Shown: positions 10,955-23,700 of the stretch, piece by piece
Layout: each line of letters opens with the position of its first letter
Numbering within the stretch: position 1 is the first letter of the stretch
From: Nematostella vectensis
Taxonomy: Eukaryota > Cnidaria > Anthozoa > Actiniaria > Edwardsiidae
Length of the DNA stretch: 64,000 nucleotides
Direction of reading: 5' to 3'
Assembly: GCF_932526225.1 (NCBI RefSeq)
Contig: NC_064048.1
Coordinates: forward strand, 2,433,597 to 2,497,596
Notes under the pieces: model-generated
Told to the model about the DNA's origin: nothing
The model's database searches: none
Seen by the model: only the letters and a program-made list of their open reading frames with translations
Program-made: the position numbers and the translations under genes

Positions 10955-13266
10955 GCTATCAACACGATACACAGCTATCTACACCATACACAGCTATCCA
11001 CACCATACACAGCTATCTACACCATACACAGCTATCCACGCCATACACAGCTATCCACACCATACACAGCTATCCACACCATACACAACCATCCACCCCA
11101 TACACAGCCATACACAGCTATCCACACCATCCACAACCATCCACATCTATCCACACTATACACAGCCATACACACCATACACAGCTATCCACACCATACA
11201 CAGCCATACACAGCTATCCACACCATACACAGCTATCCACACCATACACAGCTATCCACGCTATACACAGCTATCCACACCATACACAGCTATCCACACC
11301 ATCCACATCTATCCACACTATACACAACCATACACACCATACACAGCTATCCACACAATACACAGCTATCCACACCATACACAGCTATCTACACCATACA
11401 CAGCTATCCACACCATACACAGCTATCCACACCATCCACAGCTATCCACACCATCCACAGCTATCCACACCATCCACAGCTATCCACACCATACACAGCT
11501 ATCCACACCATACACAGCTATCCACACCATACACAGCTATCCACACCATACACAGCTATCCACACCATCCACATCTATCCACACTATACACAACCATACA
11601 CACCATACACAGCTATCCACACAATACACAGCTATCCACACCATACACAGCTATCTACACCATACACAGCTATCCACACCATACACAGCTATCCACACCA
11701 TCCACAGCTATCCACACCATCCACAGCTATCCACACCATCCACAGCTATCCACACCATCCACAGCTATCCACACCATCCACAGCTATCCACACCATACAC
11801 AGCTATCCACACCATACACAGCTATCCACACCATACACAGCTATCCACACCATACACAGCTATCCACACCATACACAGCTATCCACACCATCCACATCTA
11901 TCCACACTATACACAACCATACACACCATACACAGCTATCCACACAATACACAGCTATCCACACCATACACAGCTATCTACACCATACACAGCTATCCAC
12001 ACCATACACAGCTATCCACACCATCCACAGCTATCCACACCATCCACAGCTATCCACACCATACACAGCTATCTACACCATACACAGCTATCCACACCAT
12101 ACACAGCTATCTACACCATACACAGCTATCCACACCATACACAGCTATCCACACCATCCACAGCTATCCACACCATCCACAGCTATCCACACCATCCACA
12201 GCTATCCACACCATACAAAGCTATCCACACCATACACACCCATCCCCACCATACACAGCTATCCACACCATACACAGCTATCCACACCATCCACAGCTAT
12301 CCACACCATCCACAGCTATCCACACCATCCACAGCTATCCACACCATACACAGCTATCCACACCATCCACAGCTATCCACACCATACACAGCCATCCACA
12401 GCTATCCACACCATACACACCTATCTACACCATACACAGCTATCCACGCTATACACAACCATACACAGTCATACACACCATCCACAGCTATCCACACCAT
12501 ACACAGCCATCCACAGCTATCCACACCATACACACCTATCTACACCATCCACAGCTATCCACACCATACACAGCCATACACAGCTATCCACAGGTATCCG
12601 CACCATACACAGCTATCCACACCATACACAGCTATCTACACCATACACAGCTATCCGCACCATACACAGCTATCCACACCACACACAGCCATACACACCA
12701 TACACAGCTATCTACACCATACACAGCCATCCACAGCTATCCACACCTTCCACACCATCCACAGCTATCCACACCATCCACAGCTATCCACACCATCCAC
12801 AGCTATCCACACCATACACAGCTATCCACCCCATACACAGCTATCCACACCATACACAGCTATCTACACCATACACAGCCATCCACAGCTATCCACACCA
12901 TCCACACCATCCACAGCTATCCACACCATCCACAGCTATCCACACCATCCACAGCTATCCACACCATACACAGCTATCCACACCATCCACACCATCCACA
13001 GCTATCCACACCATCCACAGCTATCCACACCATCCACAGCTATCCACACCATACACAGCTATCCACCCCATACACAGCTATCCACACCATACACAGCTAT
13101 CTACACCATACACAGCCATCCACAGCTATCCACACCATCCACACCATCCACAGCTATCCACACCATCCACAGCTATCCACACCATCCACAGCTATCCACA
13201 CCATACACAGCTGTCCACAGCTATCCACGTCTATCTACACCATACACAGCTATCCACACCATACAG
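10955..13266 (+). repeat. 17-bp minisatellite, left arm
   Basis: About 135 tandem copies of ACAGCTATCCACACCAT with variants (CATCCACAG, CTATCTACACC, CCATACACAACC). Higher-order blocks of several units recur. Because 17 is not a multiple of 3, three units encode a 17-residue cycle and stops rarely appear, leaving an 808-codon open frame that I do not regard as a gene. Confidence 0.95.
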
Positions 13267-14017
13267 CTGTCATTGGAATATTGCTCTCAGATAAAGGTTT
13301 AATATTTTTGGTGCCCCATTCAATGTCAAATATGCCGGGATTATTAATTAAAATAAAATTAACTTGAGAAGTCGGGTTATCCGTGAAACAACAAGAACTA
13401 CGTTTTTGCCAACAACAAAGAATCCTGGGCAAAAGTTAGAAAGATGAACGCTAAATGATTTTTTGGTGGATAGGAAATACTCTCAAAGTACATTAAATTT
13501 GAATCTGACCTCTAACCTAGTTCTCTTGTATTCTTAATCTGACCGCTAATCTAATTTCTTGAATTCTGATTATCAAAGTATATGTAAAAAGATTGAGGTT
13601 AGGTTACACTCGTTTTCAGTCACACGTGCACCCTGTGCTTTTCGTTTCCGAGTCGCGACTGGTTTTTGATAGACGTCAATCAAATCCCTTCAGCGAGGCC
13701 GAGGGCTGCTCTCCCGCCATTTCTTGTTTTTTTTTTCCTACTTCACGCTCTATTTTGGTCTCACGCTCTCGAAGCTAATGAAACAATGGCATCGGCATTC
13801 CAGAGGTTATAGTGATATGAGCTCAGTGCTGAATGAATACCCTTTACAACACGCCAGTGGGAAGAAAAAAAGTCAGCCGTCCTTTATATGGCCGTCGACT
13901 ACCATGAACTAGGTAAGGTTTTAGTATGAAACTACAACGTAAAACAATGGCTTCTAGGTTCCATTTTTATACCAAATTTGGGGATTATGTTATGACACAC
14001 CCGAAATTATTTGCACT

Positions 14018-16186
14018 ATGCCTAGACTCTCCAGCACTACAGAGAATTCCATCATCAGAGTAAAAGAAATGCAAAAATTAATCAAGGCCCTCGCCAAAGG
14101 ATTTGTGGCAAAACATTCCCCTAGGCCTTCCCCTCAGAAAATTAAAGATATGAAAGACATTCATTCAGCCCCCCCCCCCAATATCTCTCCTTATATCAGA
14201 TAGGTAGGTGTCACTGTCATATTTGTATGTGGTATTTTCTAGGGGTAATTTGAGCTGTACCCTCAGGATGGTATATGTATGCACCAAGCTATTTTAGGGT
14301 GCCATTTTGTTTTTCTTTTGGTATAATGTATGCTATGAAATGGGGTATGATTGGCATAATTCTTCTTTTGTCATTCAGCTCCTGTGGGCACCCCAAGAAG
14401 ATCACCAAGGCTGCTGGAAAAACTAGCCAAGAAATTTGACATCTTCCTTCATGAAATTTCTTTAGAGATGAAAGTGAGCCACACAGCTAATGTTCTGCAT
14501 GGTGTCAGTGACACAGCTGAACCGCCAGAAATAATCTCCCTGATAAGATCGTATGAGTGTCCGTCACTGATATACACACCAGTGAAGGGTCTCTTTTGGC
14601 TCCTAAAAAGCAGCCAATAACTCTACGCAGTGAAGACGACTTGATGAGCTGTAAGGCTGAGTACAAGCGGGGAAACATCAAACTCGCCTGTCGAGCAATA
14701 AGCATCGACAAAAATGCAGGTAACGTTGGGCTGAAAAGTATAGTTCATGGGGAGTATTATGTCTTTTATGCCTTGTACATAAATTTATTTTAGAATAATT
14801 ATTGTAATTGTTTGTGATATATATGTAATGAAGGTGCGAAGTTGGACAAAGGAAGAGTTTGAACTTGCATTTTTCCATTTATATTTGTCCTTTTTATGGT
14901 AACTTGAAAGTTGTACAATGACATGAGGGAATTGCAGTTTTGTCCAGAAATGAAGGAATTAAGACAGCATTTTCAGTGCACAATTTGCTATATTTAGCAT
15001 GCAATGTGACCTCTAATAAGCACATCAGAAACTTTCCACATCTTGTCAGATGCCCTATGTGGAATATACTGAAAAAAAATTTTTAAACAGGTACCGGAGA
15101 AACTGGTGGCACTGGAGGGAATACAAGGAAGCGTCGCTTGGACATGGGGGCCAATGCAGATGAAAATAGGCTCTGGAATACCACCCATGTACAACTGGTA
15201 AAGGATTTGGAGAAAAGAGGTGTGCTTTGGCGCTTTTGTGCTAAACATCTAACACTCTGGACAGATGAGATAATGAGCGGTAACAGTAGAGGTGTCAATG
15301 ATGAACCTAATTGGGAAGAGCACATTGCTGTTGTGATAGAACCACCCAAGAGCAGAAGGCTATCACCTGGGTCCCAAAAGGAACGGTCACCCCAGTCAAG
15401 CCAATCAGGCAACAGTAACTTTGAAATGATGATGGCTCTAGAAGCAAAACGGAGTGAAACACTTCAATCTGCTATAATGATTATGCTGGCACAATCAACA
15501 GCATTGCAGGTTGGTCATAGTGACATTACAGTGTATTAGTGATAAATAAACCGAAGAGTGTTTCAGGGGTTTATGAAAACCTCTCTATACTCTAACTCTT
15601 ATATTACTGATTGAGTGATTTGAACTCCAAACAGCTCCCAAGGCAGCAAACAACTGGTATGCCAGCCCATGCTGCTGCAGGCAAAGGTATAGTATGTTAT
15701 GTCTATATTGTAACATCGTGTTGTTCAATAGTTGGTACAATATTAATACTGGAATCATTTTCTTTACTTTTTTATTTCTGGAAATTCCAAATGTTTTGGG
15801 GGCAATTCCACAATTGTGTGTGTGTGTGTGTGGGGGGGGGTATAGGTTGTTGCATGAATGACACAGTCACATGAACAGGTTCCTTTCACATGAGCACTAG
15901 TATTACATTAATTAACTGTGATGTCAATATTTTCACAGCACTGGCCCAGATGACTGAAGCGGACTGTCGCTCCTGGATTGAGTCCATTCAGTTACCAAAG
16001 TATGTCAAGACATTTTCTGACAGTTCCGTTTATGGCCCAAAGCTAGAAGCATTTATCCATCCACAATTTGGAAGGCAACTACTCATGTCAACTGGGATAT
16101 CAGAAGAGGACTGTATCTCTCTGGTACCAGAGATCTACAGATTGAAAGCTTGTGGGTTTAACAGGTCGTCTGCAATCTCAGTTTAG
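14018..16186 (+). CDS. Transposon-borne accessory protein with SAM-like C-terminal domain
   Basis: I do not recognise this protein. The exon chain ending 14719, then 15091-15509, 15635-15686 and 15939-16186 has GT-AG borders and fully consistent phases. Earlier exons (14018-about 14203 and from 14379) are less certain: a poly-C run at about 14170 and a frame change near 14550 break the frame. Visible features are basic N-terminal segments (TPRRSPRLLEKLAKKF, TRKRRL), a helical region LWNTTHVQLVKDLEKRGVLW, a Ser-rich linker, and an Ala/Met/Leu-rich helix. At the C-terminus, about 65 residues containing WIESIQLPKYVKTF, IHPQF and LMSTGISEEDC resemble a SAM helical bundle. It is convergent with the transposase remnant inside the same inverted repeats, which suggests a transposon-encoded partner. 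Any role in DNA binding or oligomerisation is inference. Confidence 0.5.
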
Positions 16187-16728
16187 TGCATGTCATTAGA
16201 ATGTAATGCAACTCACATCTCACTGTACATGCTTGTGTGATTTACTTTACATTTGAGGTCATCTACAAGTACTGTAAATGTTAATGTTTGGATCTGCCAA
16301 TACTGCTTACATTTTAACCTATTATACATATTATAAAAAGGTAGTTTACATTTCTTGTTGAGTTCTATGCACGCTAAACGTATCCACAGTCAAGGACATA
16401 GTTTCTGCAAACTTCGGAGGAAAGCTGAAAAAAAAAAGATGTTGTTTGTTATGTTTTTTTTGTTCATCCTTATGTTCATGATGGAAGCTCCTATAGGTAC
16501 AATACAATATAGGTACTGCTATAGAGATTATGGTCCTTTCAACATTAGTTTGCAATGTTTATACTTTCAGATGCATCCAATACTAATGAATTGTACTGAT
16601 GTGGATCTTGAAAACATGTAATTAAACAAAGCTTGTGTTCAAGCAGTTTTTCAAATTTAAGGAATAATGTGATTAAAATGATTTCTTGTTTGATTGATGT
16701 CTGTACTAAAAAATAACATTTGACTATT

Positions 16729-17858
16729 CTATAAATAAACTGTTGCTTTTATGCTTACATTAAACAGTGCCATTTCAAAACATCTTTTGGGGTATCTTTC
16801 TGCCATATGCCTGTGCCTGAGCATCCATTTCTTTGCAGTACCAAAGCATCCTTCTATTGGATTCAAATCTGGTGAATATGGTCTGGAAGAAAAAGATAGT
16901 AGAAAGATGATTGGTAGGAGGGTCTGAAGGAGCTCCAGGTTTTATACCCCCCCCCCCCCCCCTTCAAAGAAAAAAAAAAACTACCTGCTTCCAAAGTTTT
17001 GTATGAAATATTTTGTTATATACTGGCCAAGAACATACATGGAAGTTTGAGCATGTCACACAATTTGCTGGACAATATCTGATTGGCAGGTGGGCATTTG
17101 GCAATTTTGATCATATGTGTCTGATGACGGCAGTAACTTCCAGCTTTGAATGTGTTATTAATTATGAATGTGTGGAAATATAGCATTGCTCAGAGAGAAA
17201 AAAAAGAATTTCGGTTGTAGAGCTAAATTGTTATTAACCTTATGATATTAAACAGTTACATAAATGCAATATCATCATTGGAGATCCAGAGGTACTGTAT
17301 TTTCCTTTTACATTTCACTTGCAAAAAGGCACCTGGAACAAACTTGGTCAAAATTCGAAAGCTGAGTATGGTTGTTCAACAAATCATGGGGCTTTTGACA
17401 ATGCCAAGAGCCAGGTCCCATAAGAGTTATCTGTGATGCTTATCTAATCAATACTTATTCCTTTTAAAATAGAATATAACATTCATCAATGGATAACTTT
17501 TCCTATTTTTCTCGTAAGTGAAATTTTAGAGGAAAATACCCCTGCACCAGAGGATGAAATGCCATACTTAAGGCAAAAAGACTGCTATACCCCCTCTCTC
17601 GCGGATAATTCTAAGAAGGTGATCAGATTTATGTATGGCACAGTTGTCCATTATTACCACAGAACAATGAACCAATTGATGGAGCCACAAATGTTTCCAT
17701 TGCAAATTCAAAGCCTGCAGTGTCATACGCTCCTTCAATAGCATGTGCACCCTTTATGCCATCCATAGACACAGCAGCAAGAACACTGAAACGTGTACCA
17801 CGTGTGAAATTTCCCACATGGGATAGCGCTTTCCACGCAGTTCACGACCAAACTTCCT
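16729..17858 (-). pseudogene. DDE_3 (IS630/Tc1-mariner-like) transposase remnant
   Basis: Two exon-like blocks on the minus strand. Block 17858-17572 has an acceptor (ttttttag) and encodes RKFGRELRGKRYP, RFSVLAAVSMDGIKGAHAIE and VVIMDNCAIHKSDHLLRII, the second catalytic Asp region. Block 16882-16729 encodes YSPDLNPIEGCFGTAKKW, the third catalytic acid, and ends at a TAG. The reading frame changes near 17818 and again near 17665. The expected donor after 17572 reads TTAAGT instead of GTAAGT and adds a stop. The order Asp...Asn-x-Ile-His...PYSPDLNPIE is typical of the DDE_3 family. The upstream DNA-binding exons were not identified. Probably inactive. Confidence 0.8.
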
Positions 17859-18784
17859 CTAAAAAAATGCAGATAAGCCAGGTTAGACAAATCATAAGTG
17901 TATATGATTATATGCAATCTGGGGACCATAAAACAACTCTCAAACAAAGGAGTGCTTGAAACCTTGTCCCAGGGCATAATTGTGTCAACTCTGTGTTCAC
18001 ACAAGTTCACTGTGTTCCATGTATAAATATTTTGTGTCCTACCATGGGTAGCGGAAGCAAAAAAAATATTGGGAGGGGGGGGGGGGCACAAAACAAATTT
18101 TAATTTTGTTTTATCTCGGATCTCTGACCAGGTGACATTGAAAAAAAGAACCTGTTTAGCCTAGAAAGTGAATAACAGGTTATTACTTTCTAAAATTATT
18201 ATTTAGAGATGCACAGCTGTGTAAAGAATCCTAGGCAATATTTGTAAATATGTTCTGTTCTTGAAGGTGTAATCAGTGGGGGAGGGGTGGGCTTGATAGA
18301 AAATGAGGCTTGGTTACCACTTGGTTTTGGAGCTGGATTTTTAATTTGTTTTCCACCGAAATAAGAACCACCTGTTCCTTAGATCTAGTTGTAAAATGAG
18401 TTAGAGAAACATCCGTCCGCCATATTTGCTAGCCCGTGAGCCCGTCGAAAGTGTTTGATTGACGTCCACCAAAAACCAGTTGCGACTCGGAAACGAAAAG
18501 CACAGGGTGCACGTGTGAAAACGAGTATAAGCGAATAAATAAAAATGTGGGCGAAAATGGCACATAGAAAGACTAATTGCAGTCGTACAATAGCTCCAAT
18601 TTAGTTTTCATATGTTTGCCATGTCCTGTCAAGTTAGGCCTTGGCCCACCAACGCCGTATATATACTATATTGCTTACCATTTTGAGTTGAAGTCATTCA
18701 ACAAGAAAGTCTAACGACAAGACTGTCCACGTGGTGATGATCGGACTATGCGCGTGCGCAAATTTACTCTCGTTCCCAAGTCAT

Positions 18785-19186
18785 TCTGTGTATGGTGTGG
18801 ATAGCTGTGTATAGCGTGGATAGTTGTGTATGGTGTGGATAGCTGTGGATGGTGTGGATAGTGTGTATGGCTGTGTATGGTGTGCATGGCTGTGTATGGT
18901 GTGGATAGCTGTGGATGGTGTGGATAGCTGTGTATGGTGTGTATGGTTGTGTATAGTGTGGATAGATGTGGATGGTGTGGATAGCTGTGGATGGCTGTTT
19001 ATGGTGTAGATAGATCTGTGTATGGTGTGGATAGCTGTGTATGGTGTGTATGGTTGTGTATGGTGTGGATAGCTGTGTATAGCGAGGATAGCTGTGTATG
19101 GTGTGGATAGCTGTGGATGGTGTGGATAGCTGTGAATGGCTGTGTATGGTGTGGATAGCTGTGGATGGTGTGGATAGCTGTGTATG
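18785..19186 (-). repeat. 17-bp minisatellite, right arm, part 1
   Basis: The same 17-bp unit as at 10955-13266 but reversed. The plus strand reads ATGGTGTGGATAGCTGT. The array is cut at 19186 by the LTR retrotransposon and resumes at 26165. Confidence 0.95.
19183..19186. repeat. Target-site duplication TATG of the gypsy element, left copy
   Basis: TATG lies directly before the 5' LTR and again directly after the 3' LTR at 26165-26168. TATG is part of the surrounding minisatellite unit, so the joined flanks restore a normal repeat. Confidence 0.8.
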
Positions 19187-19377
19187 TGTTACCCTTGGAA
19201 TTAAGCACTTGCCCACCCCCCCCCCCCCCCCCCCCCCATAGAAAAATATTGTATTACCCATAATGCAGTGTGTGTAGAAGAAGAAGAAAACGTGTTGACC
19301 GCCATGTTTGTTTCTGTGTGGTTTATTTTCGGTTTATTTTTAATGTTACTCGAGTTTTCACAAATTATAAGGTAACA
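19187..19377 (+). repeat. 5' LTR, 191 bp
   Basis: Begins TGTTACCC and ends GGTAACA. It contains a 22-base C run (19216-19237) and is otherwise identical to the 3' LTR except for one A/T difference near 19202. Confidence 0.92.
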
Positions 19378-19380
19378 TAT

Positions 19381-19397
19381 TGGGGGCTCAGACGGGA
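19381..19397 (+). promoter_or_regulatory. Primer-binding site, tRNA-Pro-like
   Basis: TGGGGGCTCAGACGGGA starts three bases after the 5' LTR. TGGGGGCTC and the final CGGGA match the usual tRNA-Pro primer site; the middle differs, so the primer assignment is tentative. Confidence 0.6.
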
Positions 19398-19412
19398 AAA
19401 CGGATTCAGAAG

Positions 19413-20747
19413 ATGACTGAAGAACTTCAGCTTAGTATCGAAGAGAGTTTGTGTCGCTTGACGGCCGAACAGTTACACGAAGTGGAAAACTTTTTGAAGC
19501 TACACGAGGACGACAAACTATCTAGGTTGAAACGGGTCAGAAGGATCTCACAAGCTGTGGATAACGAGCTTGAGAGCAAAGGAGACCAAGCAGTCAGCTA
19601 TCTGAAGGGATTAGAGGAGGTTATTTCGGCGATTTCTGGAGCAACGAAGCCCAAACAAGAAAAACAAGCCCAGCCAAACACGAGTGCAAGTGCAAGTCCG
19701 AGCGAGGAGCTCCAAGCTCTGAAGGATCAAATGAACAAGCTTATGGGTATGGAATCAAAGAAAGGTCTCTACATTTCGGATATAAAGAGAGAAATGAAGA
19801 TTTCTGGGCAAATTGGAGAGCCAGGACAGAAAGATAAGTTAAGTTTTGTCAGTCTCGTGAGACAAATTGACTCTGGACTAAAGAAAGGACACACAGAAGT
19901 TGAGGTGGTCGATGCAGTAATAAAGTCCATTTGCCCAGGAATGAGACTTCGCAGCTACTTGGAAGGTATTCCAAGCTTGACTCTGGCCCAATTAAGACAC
20001 ATTTTGCGCTCGCATTATCAGGAAAAAAATGCAACAGAACTGTATCAAGAATTAGCAATTTTGGCTCAAGCTCCCGGGGAAACCCCTCAGAGTTTTGTGA
20101 TCAGGGCTTTGGATCAAAGGCAGAAAGTTTGTTTTGCGTCACAAGAGTCTGATAGCAAAATGAAATACGATCCCGAATTGGTGCAAGGACTATTTTTAAG
20201 AACTGTGGAGACTGGATTAATGGATGATGGTGTAAGGATGAAACTAAGACCATATCTACAGAACACAGATACCACTGATGAAGATTTAATCCAGCATGTA
20301 AATATTGTGGCATCTGAGGAGTTAGAGAGGAAATCAAAGTTAACCAAAATAACTAAGAAAGTTAATCAGCTAACAAGTGATAATGTAGAATCACAAGGGA
20401 ATGGTGGACGTAAGGACAAAGGGAAGACTGCTCCAGCCGCAGTCTCAACAGAAGACCTGATCCTAGCAGAACTCAAGTCAGTGAAGTCGGAGATGGCCAC
20501 ATTGCGGGAGACAGTGGCCCAAGTGCAACAGGAAAGGGATGGCAATATTGATAATCGGGATATACATGTACAGAAGGCCAAGAGAGTTTGCAAGCAGTGT
20601 GAGGATAGCAATACGATTGATGCATGTGATCATTGTTTTTATTGCGGTTCATCTGAGCATTGGGCACGGGGATGTCGTAAGCGGAGACCAACACAAAACA
20701 AGGATTCGGGAAACCAGCACCGGCTGCCACCGCGGGACAGGCGGTAG
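19413..20747 (+). CDS. gag: Gag polyprotein of the gypsy element
   Basis: 444 codons from the ATG at 19413, the first in the frame after the LTR. The capsid-like helical region (about residues 130-300) includes [13 protein letters not shown] and [15 protein letters not shown] segments, typical of gypsy Gag. At the C-terminus a single zinc knuckle [14 protein letters not shown] (CX2CX4HX4C) is followed by basic residues, the nucleic-acid-binding nucleocapsid part. The protein ends at a TAG inside a predicted frameshift-stimulating hairpin, so most translation should stop here and a fraction should continue into pol. Confidence 0.92.
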   Translation: MTEELQLSIEESLCRLTAEQLHEVENFLKLHEDDKLSRLKRVRRISQAVDNELESKGDQAVSYLKGLEEVISAISGATKPKQEKQAQPNTSASASPSEELQALKDQMNKLMGMESKKGLYISDIKREMKISGQIGEPGQKDKLSFVSLVRQIDSGLKKGHTEVEVVDAVIKSICPGMRLRSYLEGIPSLTLAQLRHILRSHYQEKNATELYQELAILAQAPGETPQSFVIRALDQRQKVCFASQESDSKMKYDPELVQGLFLRTVETGLMDDGVRMKLRPYLQNTDTTDEDLIQHVNIVASEELERKSKLTKITKKVNQLTSDNVESQGNGGRKDKGKTAPAAVSTEDLILAELKSVKSEMATLRETVAQVQQERDGNIDNRDIHVQKAKRVCKQCEDSNTIDACDHCFYCGSSEHWARGCRKRRPTQNKDSGNQHRLPPRDRR

Positions 20748-20751
20748 CCGG
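20708..20751 (+). promoter_or_regulatory. -1 ribosomal frameshift signal between gag and pol
   Basis: The slippery heptamer GGGAAAC at 20708-20714 is set in the gag frame as G GGA AAC. Five bases later a stem forms: CCGGCT (20720-20725) with AGCCGG (20746-20751), and ACCGC (20729-20733) with GCGGT (20741-20745), with a 3-nt bulge and 7-nt loop. Slipping back one base puts the ribosome in the pol frame, which is open from here to 25585. The same heptamer class is a known retroviral -1 site. Confidence 0.8.
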
Positions 20752-23700
20752 GTCGCAAGTTGCTTCCACAGGAAAGTCCCAAGTATGTGTGTTATGTGGG
20801 CATCAACCATCTGGTAGTGATTGTTTAGTTCAATGTGCGGGTTGTAAGTCAGCATTGTACTGCGGTGTGCAATGCCAACGGGCTCATTGGTTGGAACACA
20901 AGAAACTTTGCACTGCGATACAAGAGTTACAAGCCAAGAAAAACAGTGAGTACGCAGAGCGAATTCAGTCTAGTGTATTTATGTCTCATCTCACTCCAAA
21001 ACAACATGCTGTTATTTGTAAACTGGTAGGACCAAAATGCAAAGTTTCCTGCATGCTTAATGATATTAGCACAGAGGCCCTCTGGGATACGGGCGCGCAA
21101 ATTTCAGTTTTATCTAAATCATGGGTCAATGAGAATGGTTTGAACACTGATTTACAAGATATTGAGACACTCCTGGGTCGGGATAGAAACTTAAATGTAT
21201 CTGCTGCAAATGGCAGTGAGATCCCATATGAGGGATGGATCCCCATAACATTGAAGCTAGAATCCCATGGGTATACAGGGCCAGATGTAGAAGTACCTTT
21301 TTTAGTGACCCCAGGAGAGTTAGAGTGTCCCATCATTGGATATAATGTCATAGAAACAGTGATTAAAGATTTCCCAGGGGATAATAGCAACACCACAGGG
21401 AGCCCATTACAGGATATTATGAAAGGTGCATTTCCAGAAGTCAGAGGGGAGGCAGTTGGGGCCTTGATTAACTTTATCCAAACATGTGACAACTCAGAAC
21501 CCTTGTGCATCTTAAAGTCACCTAAGAAGAGTGTCAGCATACCGGGGGGGCAGACCCTGAGAATTAATTGTCGTGCAAATACCGGCCCAGTCGAGGAGAA
21601 ATGCCCAGTTATCTTTGAACCAGATGAAGACCAGACATTGCCTACAGGGCTAGAACTCTCCCAGTCTCTATTGTCCATCCCGAAAGGGAAAGCTACGCGA
21701 GTTGACATTTACGTCAGTAATGCCACCAAGCATGATATCACCCTCAGGGGGGGCACCATCTTGGGTAGTCTTAACCTTATCAGATCAGTTACCCCAGCAG
21801 AAGTGAAACTTAGTGAGATGAACTTGTCTGATTCAAGGGGGGTACACCCAGGTGAAACACAAGAATCCAGGGGGGCGACCATAGATTCATCACAGAGGGT
21901 CCCAGGGGTGGTGATTGGAGATCTGAATGAAGAACAAAAAAAGGAAGTCACTCGTCTGTTACAGGAAGAGGAGGAGACCTTTGCCCGTGATAGTCAGGAT
22001 GTCGGTTGCATCGAAGACCTTGAGTTAAATTTAACCCTAATGGATAAGACTCCTGTTCAGAAAACATATGTCTCAATTAGCCGCCCATTGTATGCAGAAG
22101 TCAAAGGCTATATTGAGGACTTGATAAATAAGGGATGGATTGTGAAGTCAAAGTCTTCCTACTCGTCGCCGGCTGTCTGCGTCCGTAAACGGGACGGGTC
22201 TCTAAGACTGTGCATTGACTATCGTGAACTGAATCGTAAGAGTGTTCCTGACCGTTTTCCCATCCCAAGGATTCAAGATGCATTAGACACCCTAGGGGGA
22301 AATAGTTGGTTTTCAGTACTGGATCAGGGACGCGCATATCATCAGGGTTTCATGGGGAAAGACAGTAGACCATTGACTGCCTTTGTGACCCCTTGGGGAC
22401 TGTATGAATGGGTTCGCATTCCCATGGGTCTTTCCCAGGCCCCCGCGGCCTTTCAAAGATATATGCAAGATTGTTTAGAAGATTTAAGAGACACCACATG
22501 TATCCCATATTTGGACGATATCATTGTCTTTAGTCAAAGTTTTGAAGAACATGTTAGTGATCTGAGGAAAGTTTTGCAAAGACTGTGGGAACACGGGATA
22601 AAATTGAAACCCAGCAAGTGTAAAATCTTTCAAAGGGAAGTTACATTCCTTGGACATGTTGTGTCAGAAGAAGGTTATCGGATGGATCAGGAGAGTATTA
22701 AGGCAGTTACGGATTTAAAGGATACGCCACCTAAGACAGTCGGAGAAGTTCGCAGACTTATGGGACTTCTAAGTTATTTCAGGAGATATGTACATAACTT
22801 TGCGACGTTAGCAGCACCCATTTATGATCTTTTGACGGAACCCAAGGGAGGTACAAGTACCAAATCGAAAAGTAGGTCGAGTAAGTCCTTATCACGCCAA
22901 CCAGTCTCTTGGTCTGAGGAACATCAGCGAATACTGGAGACACTTATAGATACTATCACATCACCACCCGTTATGGCTTATCCGGACTACCAACAACCCT
23001 TTATTCTTCACACTGACGCATCGGAGCGGGGACTTGGGGCTGTATTATACCAACGCCAGAAAGGAACCTTGAGAGTCATTGGTTACGGGTCACGATCGTT
23101 AACTCAAGCCGAGCGCAATTACCATCTGCATTCGGGGAAACTCGAATTCTTAGCGCTAAAATGGGCAATTACGGAGAAATTTAGAGACTATTTGTACTAT
23201 GCCCCTAAATTTACTGTCTACACGGATAATAACCCGTTAACATACATTCTGACCACTGCCAAATTGAATGCGACCGGACAGCGTTGGGTATCAGAATTGG
23301 CTGACTATAACTTTGTCATCAAATACAGACCTGGAAAGGCAAATGGGGATGCAGACGGTCTCTCGCGGATTTCACAAGGCATGGAGAAGTATATGGAAGA
23401 ATGTCAGAAGACCATATGCCAAGAAGACATAGGAGCCACTGTGAATTCTGTAAAGTTCCAGGCAGGTGAAGATGGCATTCCGACTATCTCTTTGTCAGCA
23501 TGCCTTGAAGATTCTCCCGACGATAATGTCACCTTAGGCACGCAAGCATGGTCGACAGAGGACATTGTGAGACTTCAGCGTGAGGATACAACAATTGGAA
23601 AGGTGATTGGTTTCATACTTAATGAGTCATTACCCAGCTTAAAGGAGCGAAAGAAGGAAACTCCTGAAACAAAGGCCATGTTACGTCACTGGAAGAAGTT

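Larger units (their letters stand above)
13607..18527. mobile_element. IS630/Tc1-mariner-like DNA transposon, 4.9 kb
   Basis: Inverted repeats of about 75 bp: 13607-13683 starts CACTCGTTTTCA and 18454-18527 ends with its near complement. They share CACGTGCACCCTGTGC, CGTTTCCGAGTCGC and GACGTC. TA flanks both ends (13605-13606 and 18528-18529), as expected for this superfamily; the outermost base differs between ends. The interior carries two convergent genes: a plus-strand multi-exon gene (13.9-16.2 kb) and a minus-strand DDE transposase remnant (16.7-17.9 kb). It is nested inside the composite element, between its two minisatellite arms. Confidence 0.72.

Noticed and set aside
10941..13367. 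808-codon open frame of His/Thr/Ile/Pro/Tyr repeats (and 507- and 165-codon counterparts at 26145-27668 and 18764-19261)
   Set aside because: It is a side effect of a 17-bp satellite whose unit lacks stops in every register; it has no start context, and the reversed arrays give the same peptide.
20986..21708. 240-codon minus-strand open frame in the gypsy element
   Set aside because: Shadow of the protease-RT part of pol; no independent support.
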